Part shown: piece after piece, positions 14,798-22,736 of the stretch | Layout of the letters: every line of letters begins with the position of its first letter | Numbering within the stretch: the first letter of the stretch is position 1 | Origin: Pseudanabaena sp. lw0831 | GTDB taxonomy: Bacteria; Cyanobacteriota; Cyanobacteriia; Pseudanabaenales; Pseudanabaenaceae | NCBI RefSeq assembly: GCF_016584665.1 | Contig: NZ_BBJB01000066.1 | Coordinates: forward strand, 62,001-126,000 | Length of the DNA: 64,000 nt | Direction: 5' to 3' | Position numbers and translations under genes: made by a program | The notes under the pieces: model-generated | Seen by the model: the letters and a program-made list of their open reading frames with translations, nothing else | What the model was told of the DNA's origin: nothing | Database searches by the model: none

Positions 14798-16516
14798 ATG
14801 GCACAAGCAGGAAGCTTAGCTAGAAACAATCCAATCCCAAAAAATCAAATTCCAAAAAATTCTCCCTTCAAGGGACTGTTTAGTAATTTTCGTGGCGATT
14901 TGACGGGAGGTCTTACCGCCGCAGTCGTCGCTTTACCCTTGGCGCTTGCCTTTGCCGTCGCCAGTGGTGTGGAGCCAAAGGCAGGACTTTATACAGCGAT
15001 CGTCGCTGGAGTGGTTGCCGCCGTATTTGGTGGCTCACCTGTACAGATTACGGGACCAACGGGGGCAATGGCGGTCGTCTTAGTCGGAATCGTTGCCAAG
15101 TATGGGCTTGAAAAAGTTTGGATTGCAGGTGTGATGGCAGGCATCATCCAAATTGCGCTTGGTGTTGCAAAACTAGGACGGTTAGTGAAGTTTATTCCCT
15201 ATCCTGTCACAGCAGGTTTTACAAATGGGATTGCCGTAATTATTTTCTGTGGGCAGTTAAATAATTTCTTTGGGTTACATCTCCCAAATCAAGAGCATTT
15301 CTTGCAAGCGCTTTGGCAAACGGTCACGAATTTAGAAGGCTATAACTGGTTAGCGATCGCCTTAGCGCTCTTAACCATTGGCACAAAATTATTATGGAAT
15401 CGGATCAATCAATCGATTCCAGGATCTTTAGTCGGTTTAGTCGTCGCTACCATAGCTGCCGTAATCGTCAAATCGCAATGGAATCTCGAAGTACCCACGA
15501 TTGGGCTGATTCCTCAATCTTTACCGATGCCTCAATCGATTCCCCATTGGAATGATTTTCGATTGATTCGTGAGTTAATTAATCCCGCGATCGCACTGGC
15601 AGCATTGGGCAGTATTGAATCTCTACTCGCAGCCGTCGTTGCCGATGGTATGAGTGTTAGCGATCGCCACAACAGCGATCGGGAATTAATCGGGCAAGGA
15701 CTAGCAAATATGATCGTGCCATTTTTCGGCGGTATTCCTGCGACTGGGGCGATCGCAAGGACTGCGGTGAATGTGCGTGCTGGTGGCAAAACTCGCTTAT
15801 CGGGAGTGATTCACGGTGTGGCACTTGCCCTGATCGTATTAGCATTTGCGCCTCTTGCCTCGCAAGTTCCCCTTGCCGCCCTCGCTGGGATTCTAATGAT
15901 TACCAGTATTCGCATGATGGAGTGGGAAGCGATCGGCTTGCTGATCCATACCACCTATGCTGATTTTGGGGTAATGATGCTGACATGGCTAGTTACCGTC
16001 TGTTTTGATCTAGTTTTAGCGGTGGAAGTTGGTCTGATTGCCGCAGGTATTCTCTTTATTAAGCGGATGAGTGAACTCAGTCTAGTGAAAATGCCTGAAG
16101 ATAACGTCTTTCTTGCTGGTGTTCCTCTCGACTTTGGTAAACAAATCGCCATTTATCGGATTGATGGTCCGATGTTCTTTGGCGCTGCGGAGAGCTTTGT
16201 TACGTTCTTGCGTGATGCGCCTGAAGTTAAATTCTTGATTTTGAGAATGCGCTATGTACCGAGTATGGATACAACAGGCTTAGTTGCACTAGAAGAGATT
16301 TATCACGATCTGCAACGCCATAATTGTCAATTAATTTTGAGTGGTTTGCGTCCTGAAGTCGAGCAGTTATTAGAGCGCAGTGGATTACTCAAGGAAATTG
16401 GACATGAAAATTGTTTTGAGTCAACTAATGATGCTCTGCGAAAGATTATGCCAAATAACAACAAGACTCAAGAGGCTGCTGCGTTAAGTGAAAAAATACT
16501 GGTTACCAAACCATAA
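14798..16516 (+). CDS. SulP-family inorganic anion transporter with STAS domain
   Basis: Encodes 572 residues: a cytoplasmic N-terminus, a 12-14-helix SLC26/SulP membrane domain (about 28-430) and a C-terminal STAS domain (about 448-550). Signatures include FRGDLTGGLTAAVVALPLAL, FGGSPVQITGPTGAMAVV, SDRHNSDRELIGQGLANMIV and, in STAS, VKFLILRMRYVPSMDTTGL. Members carry sulfate or bicarbonate (BicA) or other anions; the sequence alone does not decide. Co-transcribed with the ArsR-type repressor 10 bases upstream, suggesting conditional expression. It ends at a bidirectional terminator. Sulfate or bicarbonate uptake at the plasma membrane is the best guess. Confidence 0.9.
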   Translation: MAQAGSLARNNPIPKNQIPKNSPFKGLFSNFRGDLTGGLTAAVVALPLALAFAVASGVEPKAGLYTAIVAGVVAAVFGGSPVQITGPTGAMAVVLVGIVAKYGLEKVWIAGVMAGIIQIALGVAKLGRLVKFIPYPVTAGFTNGIAVIIFCGQLNNFFGLHLPNQEHFLQALWQTVTNLEGYNWLAIALALLTIGTKLLWNRINQSIPGSLVGLVVATIAAVIVKSQWNLEVPTIGLIPQSLPMPQSIPHWNDFRLIRELINPAIALAALGSIESLLAAVVADGMSVSDRHNSDRELIGQGLANMIVPFFGGIPATGAIARTAVNVRAGGKTRLSGVIHGVALALIVLAFAPLASQVPLAALAGILMITSIRMMEWEAIGLLIHTTYADFGVMMLTWLVTVCFDLVLAVEVGLIAAGILFIKRMSELSLVKMPEDNVFLAGVPLDFGKQIAIYRIDGPMFFGAAESFVTFLRDAPEVKFLILRMRYVPSMDTTGLVALEEIYHDLQRHNCQLILSGLRPEVEQLLERSGLLKEIGHENCFESTNDALRKIMPNNNKTQEAAALSEKILVTKP

Positions 16517-16547
16517 ACGAAAGGCGGTGCTAAGCATCGCCTTTCGT
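16517..16547. terminator. Bidirectional terminator between sulP-type and kinase genes
   Basis: Perfect inverted repeat ACGAAAGGCGGTGC / GCATCGCCTTTCGT with a short loop, placed between convergent genes; the kinase stop codon touches the right arm. Confidence 0.8.
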
Positions 16548-17071
16548 CAGTCGATCCACTCGTTGTCTAGTTTTTGATCGCGCAACAAGATTCGATCGAA
16601 GCCTTCGCTTAGGGTGGGTGGGTTATAGGCTAGGGTGCGATACATTTCTACTACGACATCTTCAGGGACAACGCGATCGCGCATATCATTTCGTGACAAA
16701 CAAATCCAGAGCGGCACATCTAGCCAAATTCCTGTAATTGGCTTAAATCCATGTTCTTTGGCAAGGTCAATAATATTTTTACGATATTCGCGTTTATAGT
16801 TTGTGGCATCATATATTACAGATTGTTGCGATTTCGCTGCATTGGCAAATGACCGTTGTACCTGCGCCCAGATTTCTGCCCAGTCTCCCTGCATTTCGGC
16901 TGATCCATAGAGTGATTCTCGAATGCGATCGGGGCTGATTAGTTGGGTTTGCCCATGGGTGAGGCTGCTACTATTCTGACGAGAAGTCTGATTAGTAGCA
17001 CGCAACATCTTCTTAGCGAGGCTAGATTTACCGCTCGCGGGTACACCAATTAGGATAATTACACTTGCCAT
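16547..17071 (-). CDS. P-loop kinase resembling polynucleotide kinase
   Basis: Encodes 174 residues. The Walker A motif GVPASGKSS is at residues 8-16; QLISPDRIRESLYGS, then SVIYDATNYKREYRK (the Walker-B-like and substrate segment), WLDVPLWICLSRNDMRDR, and VVPEDVVVEMYRTL with the lid arginines follow. This order is like the 5'-kinase domain of T4-type polynucleotide kinases and related AAA/zeta-like ATPases. Single domain, soluble. The substrate is unknown: nucleic-acid 5' ends or a small molecule. Divergent from gpx, with a palindrome between. Confidence 0.8.
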   Translation of the reverse strand: MASVIILIGVPASGKSSLAKKMLRATNQTSRQNSSSLTHGQTQLISPDRIRESLYGSAEMQGDWAEIWAQVQRSFANAAKSQQSVIYDATNYKREYRKNIIDLAKEHGFKPITGIWLDVPLWICLSRNDMRDRVVPEDVVVEMYRTLAYNPPTLSEGFDRILLRDQKLDNEWID

Positions 17072-17109
17072 GCGATCGCTATAAAAAGCTAAGTAAGTTT
17101 TTTAACTAT

Positions 17110-17165
17110 GCAGCAATTTTAGGATTTTCAGCACCGCAGGTGCTGAAAATCCTAAAATTACTGCT
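17110..17165. repeat. Palindrome (GATTTTCAGC subfamily) between divergent genes
   Basis: Arms CAGCAATTTTAGGATTTTCA + GCACC and their complement, with a GCA loop. The GGATTTTCAGC-[A/G]CCG core and its complement are the same as in palindrome 2 at 14252-14300. It lies between the divergent kinase and glutathione peroxidase starts, so both genes would have it in or next to their 5' regions. Confidence 0.8.
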
Positions 17166-17203
17166 GATGCTAACAATCATCAAATAACTCTAAAAACGAA
17201 AAT

Positions 17204-17677
17204 ATGTCCACACTCTACGATTTCAAGATTACTAACATCGATGGTCAACCAGTCGATCTCGCTCAGTACAAAGGTAAGGTTGCCTTGGTTGTCAATGTCG
17301 CCTCCAAATGTGGCTACACCAAACAGTACAAGGGACTAGAATCTCTTTATCGTGAATACAAAGACAAAGGCTTTGAGATTCTCGGTTTTCCTAGTAATGA
17401 CTTCGGCGCACAGGAACCAGGAACTGAGGCAGAAATCAAGAGCTTTTGTTCTCTCACCTACGATGTCACCTTTGATATGTTTAGTAAGGTGAAGGTAAGT
17501 GGTAGTGGTATAGCCGATACTTACAAGTATCTCACTGAGACCACAGGTAGCCAAGTGCAGTGGAACTTCAATAAGTTTCTAGTCGATAAAGAAGGTAAGG
17601 TCGTGAAATATTTTCCTTCCAGCGTTGCGCCTGAAGATGCTGGACTGCGTAAAGATATCGAAGCACTTTTGGGCTAA
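17204..17677 (+). CDS. Glutathione peroxidase-like thiol peroxidase
   Basis: Encodes 157 residues, a single thioredoxin-fold domain of normal length. The peroxidatic Cys36 (NVASKCGYT), Gln70 (FGAQEPG) and Trp120 (QWNFNKF) of the catalytic tetrad are present. Cys is used rather than selenocysteine. FCSLTYDVTFDMF carries Cys82, the probable resolving cysteine, which makes this the GPx-like thioredoxin-dependent type that reduces hydrogen and lipid peroxides. No signal peptide, so cytoplasmic. It is followed by a short hairpin terminator. Confidence 0.93.
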   Translation: MSTLYDFKITNIDGQPVDLAQYKGKVALVVNVASKCGYTKQYKGLESLYREYKDKGFEILGFPSNDFGAQEPGTEAEIKSFCSLTYDVTFDMFSKVKVSGSGIADTYKYLTETTGSQVQWNFNKFLVDKEGKVVKYFPSSVAPEDAGLRKDIEALLG

Positions 17678-17686
17678 TTTTTATAT

Positions 17687-17716
17687 AAATGGTGGCGCGA
17701 AGCGCCACCATTTTTT
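17687..17716 (+). terminator. Rho-independent terminator of the peroxidase gene
   Basis: Stem AAATGGTGGCGC / GCGCCACCATTT with loop GAA, followed by a T-run, 10 bases after the stop codon. Confidence 0.85.
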
Positions 17717-17794
17717 GGGTGAAGTGTTTAAGCTCACACATCAATGACATATACTTCGATAATCTAGTATTTACAGACCTTTGCGCTTAACTAA

Positions 17795-17853
17795 AACCCA
17801 AGATATTTTTTAAAAGTGTTGCTTTGCAACACTTTTAAAAAATATCTTGTGGT
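17795..17853. repeat. Palindrome (AAAAGTGTTGC subfamily) upstream of ppk1
   Basis: Arms ACCCAAGATATTTTTTAAAA + GTGTTGC and complement around loop TTT. The TTTTTTAAAAGTGTTGC core recurs at 56843-56903 and 61309-61367, each preceded by a related TTGCGCT flank. It lies about 60 bases upstream of ppk1 and about 120 bases after the gpx stop. Confidence 0.8.
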
Positions 17854-17909
17854 TCTTGTGATAGCAAATTGCTGAAAGTGATTTTACGCAAGCCGATATC
17901 TTTGCTCCT

Positions 17910-20111
17910 ATGACCAGAATAAAAAAAGATTTAGCCAAAAAAGATTCAGAAGTTGACATCATCGAAATTGACATGATCGAAACGACTATTGAGTCGATAG
18001 GAAACTCAGAATCTATATCAGAGACAATTGACGAACAAGATGAAAAGTCAGTTGATCTCGCCATGTATTTCTTTAATCGTGAACTAAGCTGGATTGCTTT
18101 TAATAAGAGAGTTTTAAGCGAAGGGATTGACTCGCGCACATCATTGCTAGAAAGAGCTAAATTTTTTGCGATTTTCAGTACTAACCTTGATGAATTTTTT
18201 ATGGTTAGAGTCGCTCGGGTAAAGAAGAAGTTTGCCGAGCAAATGGATATTATTTCCGATGATGGGCTTAATCCAGAAAAGCAGTTGCAAGTAATTCGTG
18301 AGGCTCTTGTGCCATTGGTCACGATGCAGCATGAATTTTTTGAGAATATCCTGCGTCCAGAATTACACAATCATGGAGTGAAGATCTTAGACTACAAGGA
18401 TATCGATAAGAAACATCAGCGATATCTCAAAACCTATTTCCAAGACAAATTATTTGCTGTTCTCACTCCACTAGCAGTCGATCCTGCGCATCCATTCCCA
18501 TACATTTCTAATCTCAGCCTCAATTTGGTCGTGATCGTGCGCGATCGCGAAACTAAGGAAAAAAACTTTGCGCGGGTCAAAGTACCAAATGTGTTGCCAC
18601 GCTTTGTCAAAATTCCTGAGACCGACGATCATACCTTTGTACCTTTGGAACAAGTAATTGCTCATAATCTTGATGCATTATTTCCTGGGATGGAGATTGT
18701 CAGTTATTATCCATTTCGGATTACCCGTGATGCGCAGCTTGACATCGAAGAAGAAGAAGCAGATGACCTGATTTCGGCTCTGCAAGAAGAGTTGCGCAAG
18801 CAGAAATTTGGCTCAGTCGTGCGTATGGAAATCGCCAGTGATATCCCGCCAGAAATCCGTAAAGAGTTAATCGAGCAATTGGGGATTACCGAAGCAGATG
18901 TGTATGATATTCCCGGATTAATTGGCTTAGGAGGTCTGATGGCGATCTCTTTTTTGCCAATGCCTGAGCATCAGGATAAGCCTTGGAAATCTGTAACTCA
19001 TCCACGATTGAAGCAAGGGGATGAAGATGGCAAGAACATTTTTGATGTCATCAGCGAAGGTGATTTTTTAGTTCATCATCCTTATCAGTCTTTCACAACA
19101 ACAGTGCAGCGATTTATTGAAGATGCCGCAAATGACGATGATGTACTAGCGATTAAACAAACTCTATATCGCACATCTGGAGATTCGCCAATTGTCCATG
19201 CATTGATTCGGGCGGCGGAGAATGGCAAGCAGGTAGCGGTATTAGTAGAGCTAAAAGCGAGATTTGATGAGGCGAATAACATTCTCTGGGCGAAGAAGCT
19301 AGAAAATGCGGGAGTACATGTCGTATATGGCTTTAAGAATCTCAAAACCCACACCAAAACTGCTCTGGTGGTAAGGCAAGAAGGCGATCGCTTAGTGCGT
19401 TATGTCCATATTGGTACTGGCAATTACAACCCCAAAACGGCGAGATTTTACAGCGATCTTGGTATTTTTAGCTGTAATGATAATTTGGGTGCAGATTTGA
19501 CTGATCTGTTTAACTACCTGACTGGTTATTCCCGTCAGCGTGACTATCGCAAGCTTCTAGTTGCGCCTGTAAATATGCGCGAGAAGTTCTTGAGCCTGAT
19601 CCATCGCGAAATCGAACATCAAAAGCAAGGCTATCCTTCCTACATCATTGCCAAAATGAACTCATTGGTTGATCCTGAGATTATCTCGGCTCTATATGAG
19701 GCTTCGCAAGTCGGTGTAAATATCGATCTGATCATTCGTGGTATTTGCTGTATTCGTCCGAAGGTGAAGGGATTAAGCGATCGCATAAGGGTAATCAGTG
19801 TAATCGGTCGTTTTCTAGAACATTCACGCATCTTCTACTTTAGTAATGGCGGTGAAGAGCAGGTATATATCGGTAGTGCCGACTGGATGCCCAGAAACCT
19901 TGATGCAAGGGTTGAGGTGATTACCCCTGTTGAGGAAGGATCTCTGATCAAAGAACTTAAGCAGATTCTGGAAATTATCCTAGCTGATAATCGTCAAGCT
20001 TGGGATCTTAAAGCAGATGGAACCTATATTCAGAGGGTTCCTAAGGATGGAGAGCCTGAAATGAGTTCGCAAAAGCATTTCATGTCGCAAGGTAGACCTG
20101 AATTTGCCTAG
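17910..20111 (+). CDS. ppk1: Polyphosphate kinase 1
   Basis: Encodes 733 residues. Reversibly polymerises the gamma-phosphate of ATP into polyphosphate. After an acidic ~50-residue extension, the N domain begins at YFFNRELSWIAFNKRVL, with FFAIFSTNLDEFFMVRVA next. The autophosphorylated His is His500 in RYVHIGTGNYNPKTARFYSD, and the second catalytic His is His638 in FLEHSRIFYFSNG. DVLAIKQTLYRTSGDSPIV and VYIGSADWMPRNLD are also family-typical. Cytoplasmic, peripheral membrane. Monocistronic by appearance. Confidence 0.97.
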   Translation: MTRIKKDLAKKDSEVDIIEIDMIETTIESIGNSESISETIDEQDEKSVDLAMYFFNRELSWIAFNKRVLSEGIDSRTSLLERAKFFAIFSTNLDEFFMVRVARVKKKFAEQMDIISDDGLNPEKQLQVIREALVPLVTMQHEFFENILRPELHNHGVKILDYKDIDKKHQRYLKTYFQDKLFAVLTPLAVDPAHPFPYISNLSLNLVVIVRDRETKEKNFARVKVPNVLPRFVKIPETDDHTFVPLEQVIAHNLDALFPGMEIVSYYPFRITRDAQLDIEEEEADDLISALQEELRKQKFGSVVRMEIASDIPPEIRKELIEQLGITEADVYDIPGLIGLGGLMAISFLPMPEHQDKPWKSVTHPRLKQGDEDGKNIFDVISEGDFLVHHPYQSFTTTVQRFIEDAANDDDVLAIKQTLYRTSGDSPIVHALIRAAENGKQVAVLVELKARFDEANNILWAKKLENAGVHVVYGFKNLKTHTKTALVVRQEGDRLVRYVHIGTGNYNPKTARFYSDLGIFSCNDNLGADLTDLFNYLTGYSRQRDYRKLLVAPVNMREKFLSLIHREIEHQKQGYPSYIIAKMNSLVDPEIISALYEASQVGVNIDLIIRGICCIRPKVKGLSDRIRVISVIGRFLEHSRIFYFSNGGEEQVYIGSADWMPRNLDARVEVITPVEEGSLIKELKQILEIILADNRQAWDLKADGTYIQRVPKDGEPEMSSQKHFMSQGRPEFA

Positions 20112-20191
20112 AAATAAGCATTAGCCTTGTACTCAAGTGCGAAGTTCAAAGCTCAAACCCATTGAAACGGTTTAATTAAGAGTATTCTGTT

Positions 20192-20240
20192 GTCCACTTC
20201 AGTGGACTTGAGCTTTTAGCCCAGAACTTGAGTTCTTGGT
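20192..20240. repeat. Pair of small hairpins after ppk1
   Basis: GTCCACTTCAGTGGAC (20192-20207) is a perfect palindrome, and AGAACTTGAGTTCT follows about 20 bases later. They lie between convergent ppk1 and a Uma2 gene and may terminate either. Confidence 0.45.
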
Positions 20241-20250
20241 TTCTTTGCTT

Positions 20251-20904
20251 TCATTCACTGGGAGGCAATTGATTTAACCATGCCCGAAACTCTCGACATA
20301 GCACACTCATCGGCAGATTGTCACTGCGTTCTAAAAATGACGAAATTCCTTCAGAAACTGGAATTGATGGAAAAATCAAACTAATTGCAGAACTTCCATA
20401 CTTCCCATTCTGCAATAGATTAATTTCTAACCTGCCATTCCTAATTCTCCAAATTTCGGCAACTCCCAAAGCCTCATACGCGCTCATTTGAGTCTGTGAA
20501 GTTAGATCTACCTCGATCGCCAGATCAGGCACGGGATCGACATCTAGATCAATCCGCTTCAGCCCAATTGCTGCCCGATAGTTCTGAATATAAAAACAAT
20601 CATCTGGTTCGATCCCTGCTTGCATCCTACGATTTTTGAAAGTAGTGGAACCTAAAGATTCCCAATCTAAGTCAAGTTCATTTAATAAAATCTTTAGTAA
20701 ATCACTCACAATGACCTTATTGCGTTCATGTTCTGGTAATGGCATCCTAAACTCTAAAACTCCTTTGGAATAGGCAATATGCGAATGACGATGCTCTCCA
20801 AGATCTGCCAAAATATCCTCAAATTCCTGCCAGCTAATCTTATCAAGGATAACTCTTTGTCCTTCTTGTAATTGGATTTGGGCGATCGCTATTTTTACAG
20901 GCAT
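20251..20904 (-). CDS. Uma2-family endonuclease-like protein
   Basis: Encodes about 217 residues from ATG 20904, which has GGAG nine bases upstream; two earlier in-frame ATGs (20931, 20913) lack a usable spacing. PD-(D/E)XK-like signature: ISWQEFEDILADLGEHRHSH, VLEFRMPLPEHERNKVIVS, IEPDDCFYIQNY, then PDLAIEVDLTSQT and the YEALGVAEIWRIRNG segment. The C-terminal ~60 residues are longer than in small members. Function unknown; adjacent to another Uma2 gene on the same strand with a 53-base gap. Confidence 0.85.
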   Translation of the reverse strand: MPVKIAIAQIQLQEGQRVILDKISWQEFEDILADLGEHRHSHIAYSKGVLEFRMPLPEHERNKVIVSDLLKILLNELDLDWESLGSTTFKNRRMQAGIEPDDCFYIQNYRAAIGLKRIDLDVDPVPDLAIEVDLTSQTQMSAYEALGVAEIWRIRNGRLEINLLQNGKYGSSAISLIFPSIPVSEGISSFLERSDNLPMSVLCREFRAWLNQLPPSE

Positions 20905-20957
20905 ACCTATCATCTCCAAATGATTGAGCAACGTTTTTACGAAATTCGCGCAAGGTC

Positions 20958-21545
20958 TTAATTGGTGAACTCGTTAGCATATTTTTGTTCAAAGGCGGTC
21001 ATTGCGTCTAACTGCGAATCCATCAACAAACATTCTTCTAAATGGGCTATATCCAGATGTGGCAACCAGACGCTTGTTTTAACTTCCACATACTCGCCAT
21101 GCTCTAAGTGATAAATACTAATTCTGCCATCATACCAAAACCAAACTTCAGAAATGTTTCTTAATTGATACTTTCTTAGCTTTTTAATGCCGCCGCTAGT
21201 AACCACGACTTCTATACACAAGTCCGTCTGTTTGGGATCATTACCAAAAGCAAAGGATAAGTCAGCCTGAAACTCAAGCTTTGGCTCAACAGTTTGTGTA
21301 TAAGCACCTGTTGCCGTGAAACGAATACGATTGATGACGAAGTAAGAAATAAGTAAAGCCCCAAGCAAACTGGATATCATTTCATGCAGTAAACCAATAC
21401 CCATAATTTCTAGTTCTCCCTCACAATAGATCATCCGCACACCACCAATTTCATCAAAGGCGGATTGCAAAGTTTTAAACTGCTCCCAAGTTACAGATCT
21501 TTTCACAAGATATTGGTTTTCTGCCTTAGCTAAAGTTTGGTTCAT
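20958..21545 (-). CDS. Uma2-family endonuclease-like protein
   Basis: Encodes about 195 residues from ATG 21545, preceded by AAAGG; the earlier in-frame ATG (21593) lies inside a palindrome and adds a segment with no family similarity. Visible features: VTWEQFKTLQSAF, MIYCEGELEIMGIGLLHE, FQADLSFAFG, TDLCIEVVVTSGG and YQLRNISEVWFWYDG, all in Uma2 order. It precedes the next Uma2 gene, so the two are probably co-transcribed. Function unknown. Confidence 0.83.
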   Translation of the reverse strand: MNQTLAKAENQYLVKRSVTWEQFKTLQSAFDEIGGVRMIYCEGELEIMGIGLLHEMISSLLGALLISYFVINRIRFTATGAYTQTVEPKLEFQADLSFAFGNDPKQTDLCIEVVVTSGGIKKLRKYQLRNISEVWFWYDGRISIYHLEHGEYVEVKTSVWLPHLDIAHLEECLLMDSQLDAMTAFEQKYANEFTN

Positions 21546-21584
21546 CGCTTTGCCTTTGCTATTGAGTACTTTCAGTATAATATC

Positions 21585-21639
21585 AAAACCCAAGAAGAGA
21601 ATAGCGGCGCGAAGCGCCGCTATTCTCTTCTTGGGTTTT
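21585..21639 (-). terminator. Long perfect palindrome (AAAACCCAA class) after bioB
   Basis: AAAACCCAAGAAGAGAATAG, core CGGCGC-GAA-GCGCCG, and CTATTCTCTTCTTGGGTTTT: a 26-base perfect stem. It lies about 30 bases downstream of the minus-strand bioB stop and about 40 upstream of the next minus-strand start. Confidence 0.85.
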
Positions 21640-21670
21640 ATGTACTAATACACTTGGCGACAGCTAGAAA

Positions 21671-22609
21671 TTAAACAAGTTCCTTCGGTTTTACACCTAG
21701 TTTTTGGAACATCTCCGCATCATCTTGCCAGTCTGGATTTGCAGTGGTGAGTAGTTTCTCACTAGAGAAGATAGAATTTGCGCCTGCGAGAAAGCAGAGA
21801 GCTTGATCGGAAACGCTGAGCCGATCTCGTCCTGCGGAAAGTCTCACAACTGCCTTAGGCATCAGGATTCTCGCGGTTGCGACCATCCGCACTAAAACTA
21901 AAGGATCGATCGCTTCAAGATCGCCAAATGGAGTTCCTGTAACGGGAGATAATGCATTAATTGGCACTGATTCAGGTTGTGGCGTGAGGTTTGCTAATGT
22001 GTGCAAAAGATCAATGCGATCGCTGTCAGTCTCACCCATGCCGACGATGCCGCCACAACAAACTTGAATACCCGCTTCGGAGACATGCTGAATCGTCTCG
22101 AGGCGATCGCGATAGGTTCGCGTTGTGATAATTTCGGGATAGAAACTTTCGGAAGTATCGAGATTATGGTTATAGGCTGTTAAGCCCGCTTTCGCTAAGC
22201 GCTGAGCTTGATCTGGGCGCAACATCCCCATCGTTACACAGGCTTCCATTTCCATCCCTGCTACGGCTTCAACCATTTGCAAAACCCGCTCAAACTCTTC
22301 ACCATCAGGCGCATTGCGCCATGCTGCTCCCATACAAAAACGAGTTGCACCATGCTTTTTGGCTTCTTGTGCTTGACTGATTACCTCATCTAGTGGCAAC
22401 AGCGGATAAGTCTCTACCCCTGTCGGATAGCGCGAGCTTTGAGGGCAATATTTACAATCTTCAGGACAACGACCTGATTTGATGTTTGATAGAGTGCACA
22501 TCTGCACAGCATCAGTTTGATGATATTGTCGATGTACTGATTGCGCCTCAAAAACTAGTGACAGCAAGGGCTTATGATAAATTTCGGTAACAGATTCAAG
22601 GGAGATCAA
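21671..22609 (-). CDS. bioB: Biotin synthase
   Basis: Encodes 312 residues. Radical-SAM enzyme that inserts sulfur into dethiobiotin. The [4Fe-4S] cysteines are Cys48, Cys52 and Cys55 in GRCPEDCKYC; RYPTGVETYPLL, CMGAAWRNAPDGEEFERVL, AYNHNLDTSESFYPEIITTR and VCCGGIVGMGET follow in the family order. RLSAGRDRLSV carries the conserved Arg near the [2Fe-2S] site. Normal length. Followed by a long palindrome terminator. Confidence 0.97.
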   Translation of the reverse strand: MISLESVTEIYHKPLLSLVFEAQSVHRQYHQTDAVQMCTLSNIKSGRCPEDCKYCPQSSRYPTGVETYPLLPLDEVISQAQEAKKHGATRFCMGAAWRNAPDGEEFERVLQMVEAVAGMEMEACVTMGMLRPDQAQRLAKAGLTAYNHNLDTSESFYPEIITTRTYRDRLETIQHVSEAGIQVCCGGIVGMGETDSDRIDLLHTLANLTPQPESVPINALSPVTGTPFGDLEAIDPLVLVRMVATARILMPKAVVRLSAGRDRLSVSDQALCFLAGANSIFSSEKLLTTANPDWQDDAEMFQKLGVKPKELV

Positions 22610-22703
22610 AAGAGTATTTATGCTTACGACATAATGATAGCGATCGCCATTGTACTGTGAAGGAATACCGCTTGAGAGCGCGATCGCAATACTTCTTTAT
22701 GTT

Positions 22704-22729
22704 AGAGTGTGCCCCTGCGGGTGCACTCT
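22704..22729 (-). terminator. Hairpin terminator of sqdX
   Basis: AGAGTGTGCCC / GGGTGCACTCT with a short loop, just beyond the minus-strand sqdX stop and upstream of bioB. Confidence 0.7.
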
Positions 22730-22736
22730 CAAGTAT

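Noticed and set aside
14798-16516. Naming the SulP protein BicA
   Set aside because: SulP members cannot be assigned to bicarbonate or sulfate from these motifs alone; left unnamed.
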